Positions 45,676 to 56,820 of a DNA stretch of 64,000 nucleotides are shown piece after piece. Below the pieces are notes generated by a model. The model made no database searches, was not told the origin of the DNA, and saw only the letters and a program-made list of their open reading frames with translations. The DNA lies in the NCBI GenBank assembly GCA_021234155.1, contig JAJEKV010000002.1, positions 9,322,409-9,386,408 on the forward strand, written 5' to 3'. Origin of the DNA: Isoetes taiwanensis. Taxonomy: Eukaryota; Streptophyta; Lycopodiopsida; Isoetales; Isoetaceae. Both the position numbers and the translations under genes were made by a program. Within the stretch, counting starts at the first letter, position 1, and each line of letters starts with the position of its first letter.

Positions 45676-48590
45676 TCATACAATGATATAGCATGGAGGT
45701 TGCTCATGGCCTTGTCCATCTCCTTTCTTGGGATCTTGTGTGTTGTCTTTTGCAATGTGAGAACTTGGATATGACCATACCACACACTCCACCAATTCCC
45801 TCCTTTGAGGGTCAGCATAATTTGCCCTCCACTTCTTCTCCCAAAGATCGGTGTATTGCTCCTTCAAGTTGCCCTTCTTGTGTCTCCCAATGGGCTCCCA
45901 ATATTGAATTTGGAATCGGGGACGCAACTCCTCTCCATCGGGCATAGTGGTGGTCACATCGAGAGTGCCACCCCTAACCATATTGGACGATCCTCATCAT
46001 CGGGCCTTACTAGCACAAAGTATCCTTCCTTGATGTCCTCAAAGGGATCCCACTCGGGAAGATCAAACCACTTCGGCTTTGAGGTCTTACTTCCCACAAA
46101 CCACTTGGAACCCTTGTTGGGACCCAAGTGAGCATTCTTAGACGTGCTTGCACCTTGAGAACCCTCCCATCTTGACTCGGGCAAGAACAGTCTCTTAGCT
46201 CCCTCCCACATGGTCACATTCGGTTTCTAAGCATGTCACAACTTTCTCCCGGTACTTGATTAGGGGAGTCCATTTGATTTTTCTTAAGAGTGGAGGTGTG
46301 CTTTCCATTTTGAACATCATCCCAGTCGTTATGTAATCCTTGATGCCCTTCACCGGTTGGCTAGAGTCTTTGACTATCTTGAAGGGAGGTAGTGGTTTTG
46401 GCTGCCCTTTAGGAATGAGAACTTCACCAAGCAGCACCCTTTGCCACAACTTCGATACCTTGTACAGGCATCCACAACTTGTCACCTGGTCTCCACTTAT
46501 ATTGCATGATTGGTATTCCATCCCTAACCCAAAACTTGAACCGAAGTGGCTTTGTGTGTCTGTCAACCGGTCCTTGCCATCTAGCAAGTATCCTTCTACA
46601 AATGATTTCCAATCTGCAACCTCATCCATCAAGAAAGCCATTGGGTTGGGGTCAATGTAGCTCTCAAACACATCCATTAGTTCAGGGGAGAGTGGTCACG
46701 TTTTCTCTCTTGAGCTTGGTGGAGAAAGTTCCAAAGAATCCATCTATATCATCATGCGTATGCCCAACCATCATGAATCCCACTTTCACAACTTTGAATA
46801 CTCCCACTGGCTGTCAAGTATGACATTGCCCCAAACATCCATCTATTCTTGTTTTCTTTCCAACGGTTGTCCAATCGAACACATAGCTCCTCGGTGATTT
46901 CTCAAGTAAGGGGAAATCATCCCAAGTCCTCCTTGATTCACTAGACACCTTGGATGTGAGCTTTTTATCGCCTTTGGTAACAAAGCGGTTGATCATCCAT
47001 CAAAGCCTCAAAATGGGTCTTTGGGGAATACCTCCTCCCTTCTATCGATCCTTTCTCTAGTGTTCTCGGGCACTTGAAAATAGAGCTCACATGGAAGTTT
47101 GGATCATCTCTCCATAGATCAAGCACAAAATGACCATATGTTCCAGTTCCATGACCATGTGTTAATACACCCGCCGGACTTACTTTCATCGGCGTTTTGA
47201 CAACGCTTGGGTAAAGGATCTAGCTTTGGCAAGAATGTCTTGTGTTGGTCCATCTTATCATGAATTATACACAAAAATTTGTCCGGCTGCATCTCAGAAA
47301 ATGTTCTCCACTGCCAATACAACTGTCTACATGATATTTGGTCCCTTTGGTGATCCGCAAATTGCTCCCTAATTGCCATTCTTTCTTTCTCTATTGCAGT
47401 TGATGCAAGTGTATCCTTGAGTTGAATGCAAGTGTTGCACTTTGAGAATGGCATGTGTTGTAGGACACTCACGTCCGAGAAGTGAGTGCTCCATAACTTG
47501 CTGAAATGTGATTGAGAAAGAGGCCTACCTCCAGTAGTTTCTAGGATGGAGTTGACCTCCTTAAGGCACTCCTTTTGGATATAGTGTTGTGGCAACACTC
47601 TTTGCACCACTTTCGCACACCGTGCTCGTTCACCTTCGACTTGTGGGGCATAGATTGAGACATGTATCTCACAAAGCTCTCGAAGACTGCAATGGCCTTT
47701 AGAGTATTTGCTCTAGGTTTCAAAGTGAGTGCATTACCATGTTGGAACAAAGTGTGCCCTTTTCTAACTTTGTTCCCGATGATCACGTAAAATGAAGACT
47801 TGCTCACCCCAAGAATCCATCTCAATGCTCTCATACATACCTTCATGCCCCTCAATTGATATAGTAGCCGATCTGTGTTTTCATCATATTTTGGAATTCC
47901 TACACAAGGAGTAAATGAAATTAATCCTATCTTTTGAAGTCTGTCCAATGTATTGGGACCTTATCACAAGCACGAGGTCATCCACATTTATCTTTGACTT
48001 TGTGCAATCTAGGTTGCAACACTCTTGTCCCCTAATTGCCTCCGGGTTTTCTTTGGTTGGTGCCATACTTTCCATCCTTTCTAAATATTTGTCACTTCTA
48101 GGCCTCTTGGGCACCTTTTGGCTGCCTTTTATGAAAGACATAGCGTCTCTTCCTTGTGATCAAAGGATGCTCATCGACCACCAAATCTTCCACATGGCCT
48201 TGGGTGGGCCTTGGGGTGTGTAGTTCAAGTAGGGCATTCTAGAGTATCACCATTCTTGTGTGTAATATATCTAATTGGCCATCTCAAATTGAGCTTGGGA
48301 CTCCAAGCTGACTCGAGCACACAATGCAATCACTAGAGCTTCCACGGGGACATGATTGTATCAACTTCGATAAGAAGCTTCACAATGCCAACTCCAAGAT
48401 GTTCATCTCCCAGCCTCTCATCATTCACACTATCAAATGGATCAACTGCAGTTATTATGCCCTCTGCAAATACCGATGCAGTTTGCAAGGGTGCAACAAA
48501 AGGCAACCCATCTTCCTCCATTGGAGCCTAGGGCAATGGCCTCCTTTGGACTTCCCTGGCTCCATTTTACTCATCTCACATGCTCCCTGA
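45676..48590 (-). pseudogene. Transposase relic with GHTHDDID signature
   Basis: Minus-strand pieces in order from the N-terminus: WILGVSKSSFYVI (47.8 kb); CNTCIQLKDTLA, a possible zinc-binding C-x-x-C (47.42 kb); HDKMDQHKTFLPKL (47.25 kb); THGHGTGTYGHF (47.15 kb); LDNRWKENKNRW (46.88 kb); VGHTHDDIDGFFGTFS (46.73 kb); ADWKSFVEGYL (46.6 kb); FKFWVRDGIPIMQYK (46.53 kb); and a C-terminal FVLVRP ... IQYWEP domain (45.9-46.05 kb). D-x-M-D-Q, L-D-N-x-x-x-E-N-K-N and G-H-T-H-D-D-I-D recur in a broad family of transposon-derived proteins annotated as DUF7869-like, probably with an RNase H-like DD[DE] catalytic core. At least five frame changes are needed, so it is inactive as written. Its 3' end faces the left terminus. 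Confidence 0.7.
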
Positions 48591-48599
48591 ATGAAAAAG

Positions 48600-48835
48600 C
48601 TCACATTAAACCATATAGCCCCAAACACCACAAATATGACCATATGAACCATATAAAACCATACAAACATATTAAATATAACCATATTAAATCATACAAC
48701 CATATTAACTAAAATCATATAACCATATTAAAGCATACAACCACACTCATTCTAAACCATATGTGAACATTGTAACCATATATACCATTGATACTATTCA
48801 ACCATTGAAACCTTATTAAATGCATAAGATAACAT
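48600..48835. repeat. CATATTAAA-type degenerate simple repeat
   Basis: Many imperfect units of ACCATATAA, CATATTAAA and CATACAACC follow one another between the transposase relic and the ACGT-box cluster. The tract is strongly A- and T-rich and short of G. It could be a microsatellite grown from an upstream promoter. Confidence 0.6.
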
Positions 48836-48858
48836 CTACCCTTTCATATCTTGGCATG

Positions 48859-48946
48859 GCCACGTGGCGCCTCTTCAGAGGCTGAAACCGTGGCCACGTC
48901 AGCAATCCGCACTGCCACGTCATGGAGGGCATGGCCCACACGTGAC
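48859..48946. promoter_or_regulatory. Four ACGT (G-box type) elements, putative divergent promoter
   Basis: GCCACGTGGC, a palindromic G-box at 48,859-48,868, is followed by GGCCACGTCAGC near 48,892, TGCCACGTCATGG near 48,913 and CACACGTGAC at 48,937-48,946. These match plant bZIP-binding ACGT elements. The cluster lies between the minus-strand transposase and the plus-strand cargo gene, and the next 300 bp are GC- and pyrimidine-rich like a 5' leader. Promoter activity is inference. Confidence 0.5.
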
Positions 48947-49259
48947 AGAAGTATATTATTGCACTTTTACGAGGTTCGAGGGTGCAGCCAGAATTAACTG
49001 CACCCTCTTCCTCTCCCCCCCGACCATTCTTCCTCCCCTGTTTTCTCTGATCACTCTTCGAGCTCCCTGTTTTCCTTAAGCGCCCGCTTTTCCGATCAGG
49101 CGATCGATCGAACCGAGCGATTCCAAGGCCATCTTATGACAGCAGCTTGGTCGACGGATCAGGACGCTTCCAGCGCCGAAGTTCTCGCGCAGATTCATTG
49201 TTCGAGCGGGCGTTACCGCCTGAGAAGAAAGTGAGGCCCTTTTAGTCTTTGCTTTTTTA

Positions 49260-49860
49260 GTTTTCTCGTAAGTCCTTTAGTGCATTTTACTTATATTACA
49301 TTTGTTAGAGGCTCTTATTAATCCCCGATACAATTTGACCCAGACAAATCCCCTATTCACGCTTTGCCAGCGACTATACCCACATGGAAGCGAACTTCGG
49401 AAGCCTCCTCCTCATCCAAGCAAATCTTCCGGGTATGTTTTTGTAATATCATACCCTTTTTTAATCTCATTTTTAAATCTTTGTTCTCCTCCTTTGTTCT
49501 CATCTTTGTTCTCCACTGTTCTCTGTTTTCTCATTAATCTCATTAATCTTTGTATTGTTTTCTGTTTTTTGTGATCTTTTTCTTGCTTGTGGTTGAATTG
49601 AATACATTGTACAGGCACAAGTGAGAATAGTGGTTAGAGTAGTAGCAAGCAACCGAGATAGAAATCATCGAGGCGGTGTTAGGAAGTAAGATATTGCGAG
49701 CATTAACGAGAACATAACTAGGAATGTCTTTCTCGGCCAAGAACTAAGAATAGGAATTGCTTCACGTAATCTCCATTTCTAACTCACAAAGAAATCCACT
49801 GCGGGGAGACTTGCGAAGGGAGTGGCGAGTTGAGAATACTTGACTTGCCAACGGTCCGGG
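49260..49860. other. Pyrimidine-rich stretch inside the transposon
   Basis: Short frames only. TTTGTTCTC and TTAATCTC repeats near 49,480-49,560 look like a pyrimidine-rich leader or intron. No recognised product. Confidence 0.35.
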
Positions 49861-49869
49861 GAAGTACAG

Positions 49870-51200
49870 GCCTTCTTCGACTCGCGAGTCGAGAAGTTCT
49901 CGACTTTTGAGGCAGAAGAGGGAGTGTACACTCGGACCTGGTTGGTTGAGGGATTTCGACTTCGCATGACCGGATTGCCTGACTACCCAATGTCTTCACA
50001 TTCTTTAGAACCTGGCTGCAGCCTTCTCGACTTCGTGAGTCGAGAATGTGATAATTGTCAATGGCCCTTTGTGCGGTCGCGAGGTGCCTCCACCCGGTCG
50101 AGCCACTCTCCTTGAACCATGCTCATCGAATATTGCTAAGAGGACCGCTTCGACGGGTGGAGGCCTGGCGACCAACCACCGAGGTCTTGGCCGCTTTTCG
50201 ACTTCGTGAGTCGAGAAAAACGCAGGTTTGTAGTGCACTCTAGAGCTGGCTTTGAGACGGTCTTAACCACTCTCCTTCTATCTTCCTCGGACATTGCGAA
50301 GGGAAGTGGTTTTCCTTTGTCTGCGCAGCCAACTCTTAGCAACCCAATTCTCATTATTGTGGTCGCGATGGCCTCTACCCAATCAAAGACCGTCTCCTTC
50401 GGAACCATCTTGGGCCGAATATTGCGAAGGGGATGGGCTCGATTGGGTGGAGGCCTCGGGCGACTAACCACGAAGGTCTTGGTCTTTCGACCGACGTGAG
50501 TCGAGAAAATGGCCAACTCTAGTGCACTTAGAGCTGGCACGCAGGCGGTCTTAACAACTCTCCTTCTATCTTCCCTCGGACATTGGCGGGAAGTTGTTTT
50601 GATTTGTCGCAGGCCAACTCCTAGCAACCCACAGGGGAAACTACGAGCTTCTGTATGCATTCGGCCATGAAGGGGAATCCTTTACCAACCCAAGCACTCC
50701 ATGTGTACCATCCGAGTTCTCGATGGCTAAAGGCATTCGACTTGAGTGAGAATGTAGACACGGTTAACAAATGCATTCTCGACTTCGCAAGTCGAGAATC
50801 CTCTAGCCCCAATTCTCCCTGCGGTGGTCGCATTGGCCTCTACCCGGTCGAGCCACCGCTCTGCGAGGAAACCATAGAGCTTGCTGGCGCGATTCTGTAC
50901 GGCCGAAGTGGGAATGCCTTTTAACCAACCGGCACTCCGTGTGTACTAACCGGAGTTACGGATGGCCAAAGGCATTTCGACTTGCGAAGTCGAGAATGTT
51001 GACGGCGACCAACGATGCATTCTCGACTGCTAAAGTCGAGAATCCCTTAGCCGACCAATTCTCCGTGTATGGCTTGCATTCTCTACAACTACTTTGACTT
51101 TGTATTCTCATTTTTTTAGTCCCAAGTGCCTCTAGCACATGCGAGCCACTCTCCTTGAACCATCTTCCTCGAATATTTGAAGAGGAGTGGTTTGACCTGG
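49870..51200. repeat. Degenerate duplicated array with palindromes
   Basis: Blocks recur with changes. CCACTCTCCTTGAACCAT occurs near 50,102 and 51,145. CTCTCCTTCTATCTTCC occurs near 50,270 and 50,558. A block with GGCACTCC or GCACTCC plus TGTGTAC occurs near 50,690 and 50,932. Palindromes with a CGACT...AGTCG arm sit between blocks, at about 49,877, 50,025, 50,197, 50,488, 50,776, 50,976 and 51,020. No reliable coding potential. Confidence 0.55.
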
Positions 51201-52250
51201 TGGAGGCCCCTTCGACTAACTACAAGAGGATGCATTTGAACCGCATCTCCTGGGCCTTAGACCTAGCCTGATCTATGTACAACATTCCAAGAAAACACTC
51301 CATGAAAAAAGACACCTAAAACGGAACTGTTCATTAACCCCCGATCCATTGTTTCCTTGTCGAGCATCTCGACCCCTTAGAGTAAATAAATCATCTCGAA
51401 GCTGAAAAATCTTTGGACAAGGAAACTTGATGAATCGTCGAGCTTATCGGCCAGTTCCATTATTTAAACACGACGGCATGTTCTACTGTTTAAATAACAT
51501 AGGCATCTCTGAAACTCACCTCTTCACGCAGTAATTCCTTGGGCCACTGTATCACGGATCCCGCAGCCTCACCTAGAGTGATTGCTTCTTCTGTCGGTCT
51601 CTTCAAGAGTGTATTCGCATCTAATACTTGTATCACTGCGATTCTCGCGTATCCCCGTTCCATGGCGCCGCAGTGTAGAGTTCCCGTGTCTGGCAGCTCC
51701 TCTCCGCTTCCTACCTTAGCTCCGTGCTCATCGATCAAATCAACTGCTTGCAATAGGACGCGCGGTCGGGAAAACACACATATGCAAGGCGCTGTTAGCA
51801 GCGACTTACCGCGCCGTGGGCGCCATTCGAAGTCGCTACGGCCGATGCTCCCCCGAACTCGAGGTCCCCAATGCCGCGGGGAAGATAAACTATGCTCCGC
51901 TCACTTAGTCCCTTGATGTGATTAAATTTGAAATAGTGTTTGGGGGCTAAAAAGCCGACCGTCTTTTGTACCCTTAGCCCGCTTTTTTCATAAATGTTTG
52001 CATGTCCTTAAGTTCAAACTAAAGAACACGCCCGATCTTTTTACATGCAGTCCTAAAACTCACAACGCCACGGAGGAAACTTAATTTGTGGGGAAGAAGA
52101 GGATGAGAGGGCATACGACATGACTCCGGCCCAAGAAGCTTAGGCCCGGAGGGGATGCTACTACCAATGGGCAAAGAAGAAGAAGAAGACAAACACCCGT
52201 GTGAGCTCGAGGTTTTTCTTTTGTCGGAATACCTTAACCGATCCATCCTT
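51200..52250. other. Unassigned stretch inside the transposon
   Basis: A 125-codon plus-strand frame (51,539-51,916) and a 95-codon minus-strand frame overlap, and neither resembles a known family. Codon-like bias is unclear. It could hold a 5' exon or intron of the cargo gene. Confidence 0.3.
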
Positions 52251-53403
52251 TCTTCTTTAAAGATTCACCGGACTCACCGGTGATCACTGGCCGAACTCCA
52301 TTCTTCGTCATCGAGGGACTGGAGACAGAGCTTCTTGAAACAGCAGCAGATTCTTGGTGGTATGTCGAGGTATCGACAAGTGGGAAGGAAAAAGATCTGT
52401 TTCTACACCAAAGGGACAAGAAGAGCGCCAGATTCGAAGCATTTAACACTACATGTCGAGGACTGCCAGAAGAGTAAGTTCTATCGCACCAAAAAATTAG
52501 CAGTTTCAAATTATTCTCACTCTTCCATGAGCAAGGCCAAGGGCACCGAAAAAAGGCCGGCGCCTTTAAATTGTCAGAACCTTGGGTGGAAGGATCTGGA
52601 AGGGATGAAGGAGGCCGGAACCCTAACATCCAGGGAGCTTGGTATGGAGATTTCCAGAGGGGGAAAACCATTTCAATACTGGGAGCTTCACTTCTCTTGT
52701 CTTTGAAGGCTCTACAACACTCTACAGTGGGGAATGAAGTTGTGGTTCATACACAAAAAAGTCCACCAAAAAACAAAGATGGGGAAGATGACACCACACG
52801 GGAGGAATCAGATGACGAAGGAGACGAAGATATGGTCGACTCTCCAATAATGGATCCAGATGATCAGATCAGGATTTCACAGAGAGGGGCACAGAAAATG
52901 GAGCGGCTAGCTCAGTATTATCCGTTGGGAATATCACACAAGCCGCTGCTTTGGACATTAGACGGTGAAGGTTTGCACGGAGATGCCGCCTTGTTCAACC
53001 ATTGTGGAATTTAATCCAAGCACACATGCCGGAGATTCTCAACTCGATGGTGCGACATCCCATTGCAGATCCAATGCCCGCGGATGTCATACCTTTAGCG
53101 CATCGACAGTGAGTTGTTCATTTGGAAGTCCGAGGAAGATCTCAAGGGAAAAGACGTCCGGGCTCGGGTTGTAGGCGGCCAAGATTCGGTGAGGGCGGCT
53201 CAAGTATTGCAGACGGAGAAGGAGGTGCCGCGAAAGGATCAAGGATAGATATGCCAAGCGAGAGTGCAGAGTTCTTTCTACGGAGACGCCAAAGAACCGA
53301 ATCGGCCAAAGATTAGCCACGCCAGAACACAATAGCGGCCGAGTGCCGCCTACGAAGGTAAATAACTCTCTGAATCTTTCCATTTGACTCGCGAAGTCGA
53401 GAA

Positions 53404-53772
53404 AGCCCTACCATCCTAACATTTGCCGATTATCATCGGGTTTTCGACTCGCGAAGTCAAGAAAGCCGTGGTAACACGTAAAATCAAAGGATGCAGAGCT
53501 TTCGACTTCGCGAAGTCGAGAAACCCCAGAGAAGTAAAAAGAAAATTAGACATTCAAGGGACTTTCATTTCGCGAAGTCGAGAAAGCCCCGCCATCCTAA
53601 CATTTGCCGATTATCATCGGGTTTCGACGACTTGAAGAAGTCGAAAGCCGTGGTAACACGTAAAATCAAAGGATGCAGAGCTTTCTCGACTCGCGAGTCG
53701 AGAAAACCAAGATAAGTAAAAGAAAATTAGACGTTCAAGGGACTTTCTCGACTCGCGAGTCGAGAAAACCCG
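53404..53772 (+). repeat. Two tandem 185-bp units in an intron, three palindromes each
   Basis: The unit starts CCATCCTAACATTTGCCGAT (53,411 and 53,592) and continues through GCCGTGGTAACACGTAAAATC and GAAAATTAGAC. Each unit contains three copies of the CGACT/AGTCG palindrome at equal positions. In unit 2 two of them are perfect 24-mers (53,682-53,705 and 53,744-53,767). Confidence 0.8.
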
Positions 53773-55557
53773 GGGCTACTATTTACTGTTTATTCCGGGT
53801 GTTTGTAGATACTTTCATGCTCTGACATTGGTACATTGACTGAATGCAGCCCTTATCCCGACAGATCATACACGCTAGGCAACAAAGTGGAAAGCATTGG
53901 GTTGTCCTCGGCGTCCTAAAGGAAACAGGGCTCCCCCGGATAAGTGGAAGACCTTTGAGAAACTATGCGATATGTTTCACTGGAGGGACAGGAAGATGAC
54001 GAGGGAGAGGAAGAAGAGGAGAAGAAGAAGAGAACACCAAGGAAAGGCAGGGAGTCTCTCTCAGACCAATATGACCTCATTCTTAGCACTGAGGCGGTCT
54101 GGGAGAAATGGACTGAGATATGGGCTCAATGGACAAGAGGCAAGCTGAAGGACAGCAATGGAGAATTTCCAAGCAGGCCGGACCCCAAGTTGTTTGACAA
54201 GCAGTTCATGAAGAGGATACTGAGGGCCTCACACCGGACAAAGAAACGCTTGACCTACAAGGCAAAATCTTGGATGGAACAATCCACGCTAAGGAAGACG
54301 GGGAGTTCTAAAATGCGGGGACTTAAAGGATTATGCCACAGCCCTAAAGCCGGCGTTAGAAGAAGGCATCACGGAGTTCGCAACGTTGCATCTAATGAAT
54401 ACCATGATTTTGATTATTACAAGGAAAAGGCTGCCCTTGATGAAGAAGACATGAAGGAATTTGAACCGCCTATGTCAACCCTACATCAACACCAAGCTGA
54501 AGCGTAACGTCAAAAACCCTTCCTTTCCCCGAACGTGCTATGGCAATTCTCAAAAGGAAGCTTGGATTCGGGTGGTCCCATTTAAGGCGACGATAGCTCC
54601 CCCATTTCTGGTTACTTTGGGACACAAGGGATTTGGTGGTGCGAACGGGCACTGGACCCGTGGCACTATTTGCCATCAATATGATCGAAGACCCCACCCT
54701 TTTTATGACAAAGCCGACATAGAGCGGTGGTACAAGGCGAAACCGACATGACCGAATTCGGATACTTTCGGTTTCCTTGTCTTTTGCATGCCGGGCAATC
54801 GGACAACCTTTGTCTCCCAATGGGCACCTGATATTAACTTCACCAACAAGATCATGCACTCCATATACGAACTTGATCATGAGTGCAGACTTGGCTTGCC
54901 AAAGGCACCAAGCTTTGCCAACATAGTTTTGGTTTTGATTTCAAGATCGGCGGTCGACCTGGATAAGTGGTGGTCTAGCGAGCATCATTATCTCGACAAG
55001 TTCATGATCTCTCAAGAGCGATGGAACCCCGGAAGGGGGCAGGTTTATGGAGGATGTTCCATCGATGGACAAGGTCAGCAAAGATGGTGCGACCGGTCCT
55101 ATACATAGAATTCCTATCCGGCCAAGAGTTATCAAGTACTTCATAACCAGCTTGGTCGAGGAAGATCAAATTGTATGCGAGTGGTACATGAATGGCCTGT
55201 TCTCTCAGGGGGCTATGCTGTTTGGAATGAAACCTATATCCGTGGTTGGAAATAAGGACATGGTTGAAACCATTCGGTCATACCGGATGCGCTTCATGAG
55301 CATTTCAAGGGAGGAAGACAAATGGAAGCGAAGAAAGACGACGCGAGGACGAGGGAGACAAAGCCGACGGAGACGAGGATGTCGAAGGTTTGGACCGAAT
55401 CTTTGCCGAAAACATTATTGAAAACCCGAGACAGAGGTGAGTTTATTTTTGTTTATCGGTGTTTCTCGACTCGCGAGTCGAGAAAACGTTTCCTTTCAAT
55501 ACCTTTTCTTTTCATTCTCGACTCGCGAGTCGAGAAAACTCATTTCCTTTCTGACAG

Positions 55558-56405
55558 ATGTCATCATTTCAGGGAATTCCATGTCAACGACTCCGCATCA
55601 TTGTCATTGGAAAGCATCGGTTCACTTCGCAAAGACAATCCAGAGCAAGACATCGCTGCGCCTTTTAAAGGACCGGAGAAGATAATGATCCCGCATTTGG
55701 ATCCCGATGAACCGGAAATATGGTCAGAGCCAAACTCCAACTGGGATCCAGCTGGTCCCACCAAGCTTGTAATATTTGACATCAATGGAGTATTAGCTGC
55801 AGTATACCACGACAAGGACGTCCCCGAGATTAACACCTCGCAGATCCCAACCAAAACAGAGCATAAAATAGTGTATCCGAGGCCTAGAGCTAAGGAAATT
55901 ATTGAATGGTGCAGGCGAACGGGATTCAAAGTGGGCATATGGTCTTGTATGGCAAAGAAAAATATTGTCAATGTTCTTGGTGTTCTCGGCATTTCAGTTT
56001 TGAAGTTCAAGTTCGTTTGGGGAAACGAAAGGGTCGAAGCATGTGAAGGACCTCGATCCAACCATCACAAAGGGAAGCCTATAATGGTGAAAAAAAGGCT
56101 GGACAGCGTTTATGAGCAATTCCAGGACTATGGCAAACACAACACGCTGATCATAGACGACTCCGCCTACAAGTGCTATCATAACGCGCAAAATACAATC
56201 ATTGCTAAGCCATATCGACCTGAAGAATATGAGACGGATAGGTGGTTGTCCTTCGGACTCTGTCCTGTCTTGGCGGAATCCCTCTTTGCCATTCTTGTCG
56301 CCGATGTGCTTTACTTAACTATCCGAGCCTCACGGAACCCGATCCAGAGAGCAAGGCGATCATGAAAGCTATGGACGACAAATACTTTGGTGAACAAGAA
56401 GAGTG
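55558..56405 (+). CDS. FCP1/NIF-type phosphatase-like domain exon
   Basis: After the acceptor CTGACAG the frame reads CHHFREFHVND and on to VIFDINGVLAAVYHD (HAD motif I), IIEWCRRTGFKVGIWSCMAKKN (motif II region) and HNTLIIDDSAYKC (motif III with DD). These are the landmarks of the FCP1 homology domain, a HAD-fold protein phosphatase that acts on phospho-Ser/Thr, typically in the RNA polymerase II tail. Motif I reads D-I-N-G where active FCP1/SCP enzymes have D-x-D-x-[TV]; the general acid/base aspartate is Asn, so activity is doubtful. The frame ends at 56,365, but a neighbouring frame continues to a better terminus (PDPESKAIMKAMDDKYFG, stop at 56,403-56,405), which suggests one frameshift near 56,290. 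Confidence 0.7.
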
Positions 56406-56467
56406 ACCCCCGCCGGATAGTCAAATTGTGTGAATATTGTAAACGAACGTGAACACCTGTATTGAAC

Positions 56468-56820
56468 ATTTTGTAATGAATATACTTGTATATTGAGTTT
56501 CCGATGCCTTTCTCGACTCACGAGTCGAGAAAGGCATGCTTGTCCTGTTGATGAGACCATTTGTATGTTTCATTGTGTGACTGAATGCAGGCATGATCTA
56601 TTATGATAATGCTTGTACATTGCGTTTCCTAGGCCTTTCTCGACTCGCGAGTCGAGAAAGGCATCTTCGGTTATCTCGGGTGACGAACCATTTGTATGCT
56701 TCCGTGTGTGATTGGATGCAACCATATTCTAATGAGAATGGTTGTACTTTCACTTTTATGGGCCTTTCTCGACTCGCGAGTCGAGAAAGACACTACTTCC
56801 CACGTCATTGGATGCAGTTG
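56468..56820 (+). repeat. Three tandem units of about 125 bp, each with a long palindrome
   Basis: Each unit has a CTTGTA- or TTGTAC-type start, then GCCTTTCTCGACTC, the palindrome centre and its complement, then ATTTGTATG and GATGCA. Palindromes are at 56,504-56,537 (16-bp arms, 2-nt centre), 56,633-56,662 (30 bp perfect) and 56,764-56,789 (26 bp perfect). The array lies just downstream of the FCP1-like exon, perhaps in its 3' region. Confidence 0.75.

Larger units (their letters stand above)
52256..56405 (+). pseudogene. Multi-exon cargo gene with C-terminal FCP1-like domain (frame-disrupted)
   Basis: Coding-like blocks follow one another on the plus strand. A block with PFFVIEGLETELLETAADSW ends at a GTAAGT donor near 52,474. 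An acidic block (52.57-53.0 kb) contains EESDDEGDEDMVDSP. An intron of about 490 nt (53,358 to about 53,849) holds palindromes. A basic-acidic block (53.9-54.5 kb) contains EAVWEKWTEIWAQWTRGK. Further blocks lie at 54.5-55.1 kb and 55.05-55.43 kb (VIKYFITSLVEEDQIVCEWYM). A 120-nt intron (about 55,437-55,557, GTGAGT to CTGACAG) leads to the FCP1-like exon. Between blocks the frame changes repeatedly without splice sites, so the gene is disrupted or the sequence is wrong at CHG positions. I do not recognise the upstream part. Confidence 0.5.

Noticed and set aside
45805-46131. Plus-strand 108-codon frame in the transposon left end
   Set aside because: Antisense to the transposase C-terminal domain, which has recognisable motifs on the minus strand.
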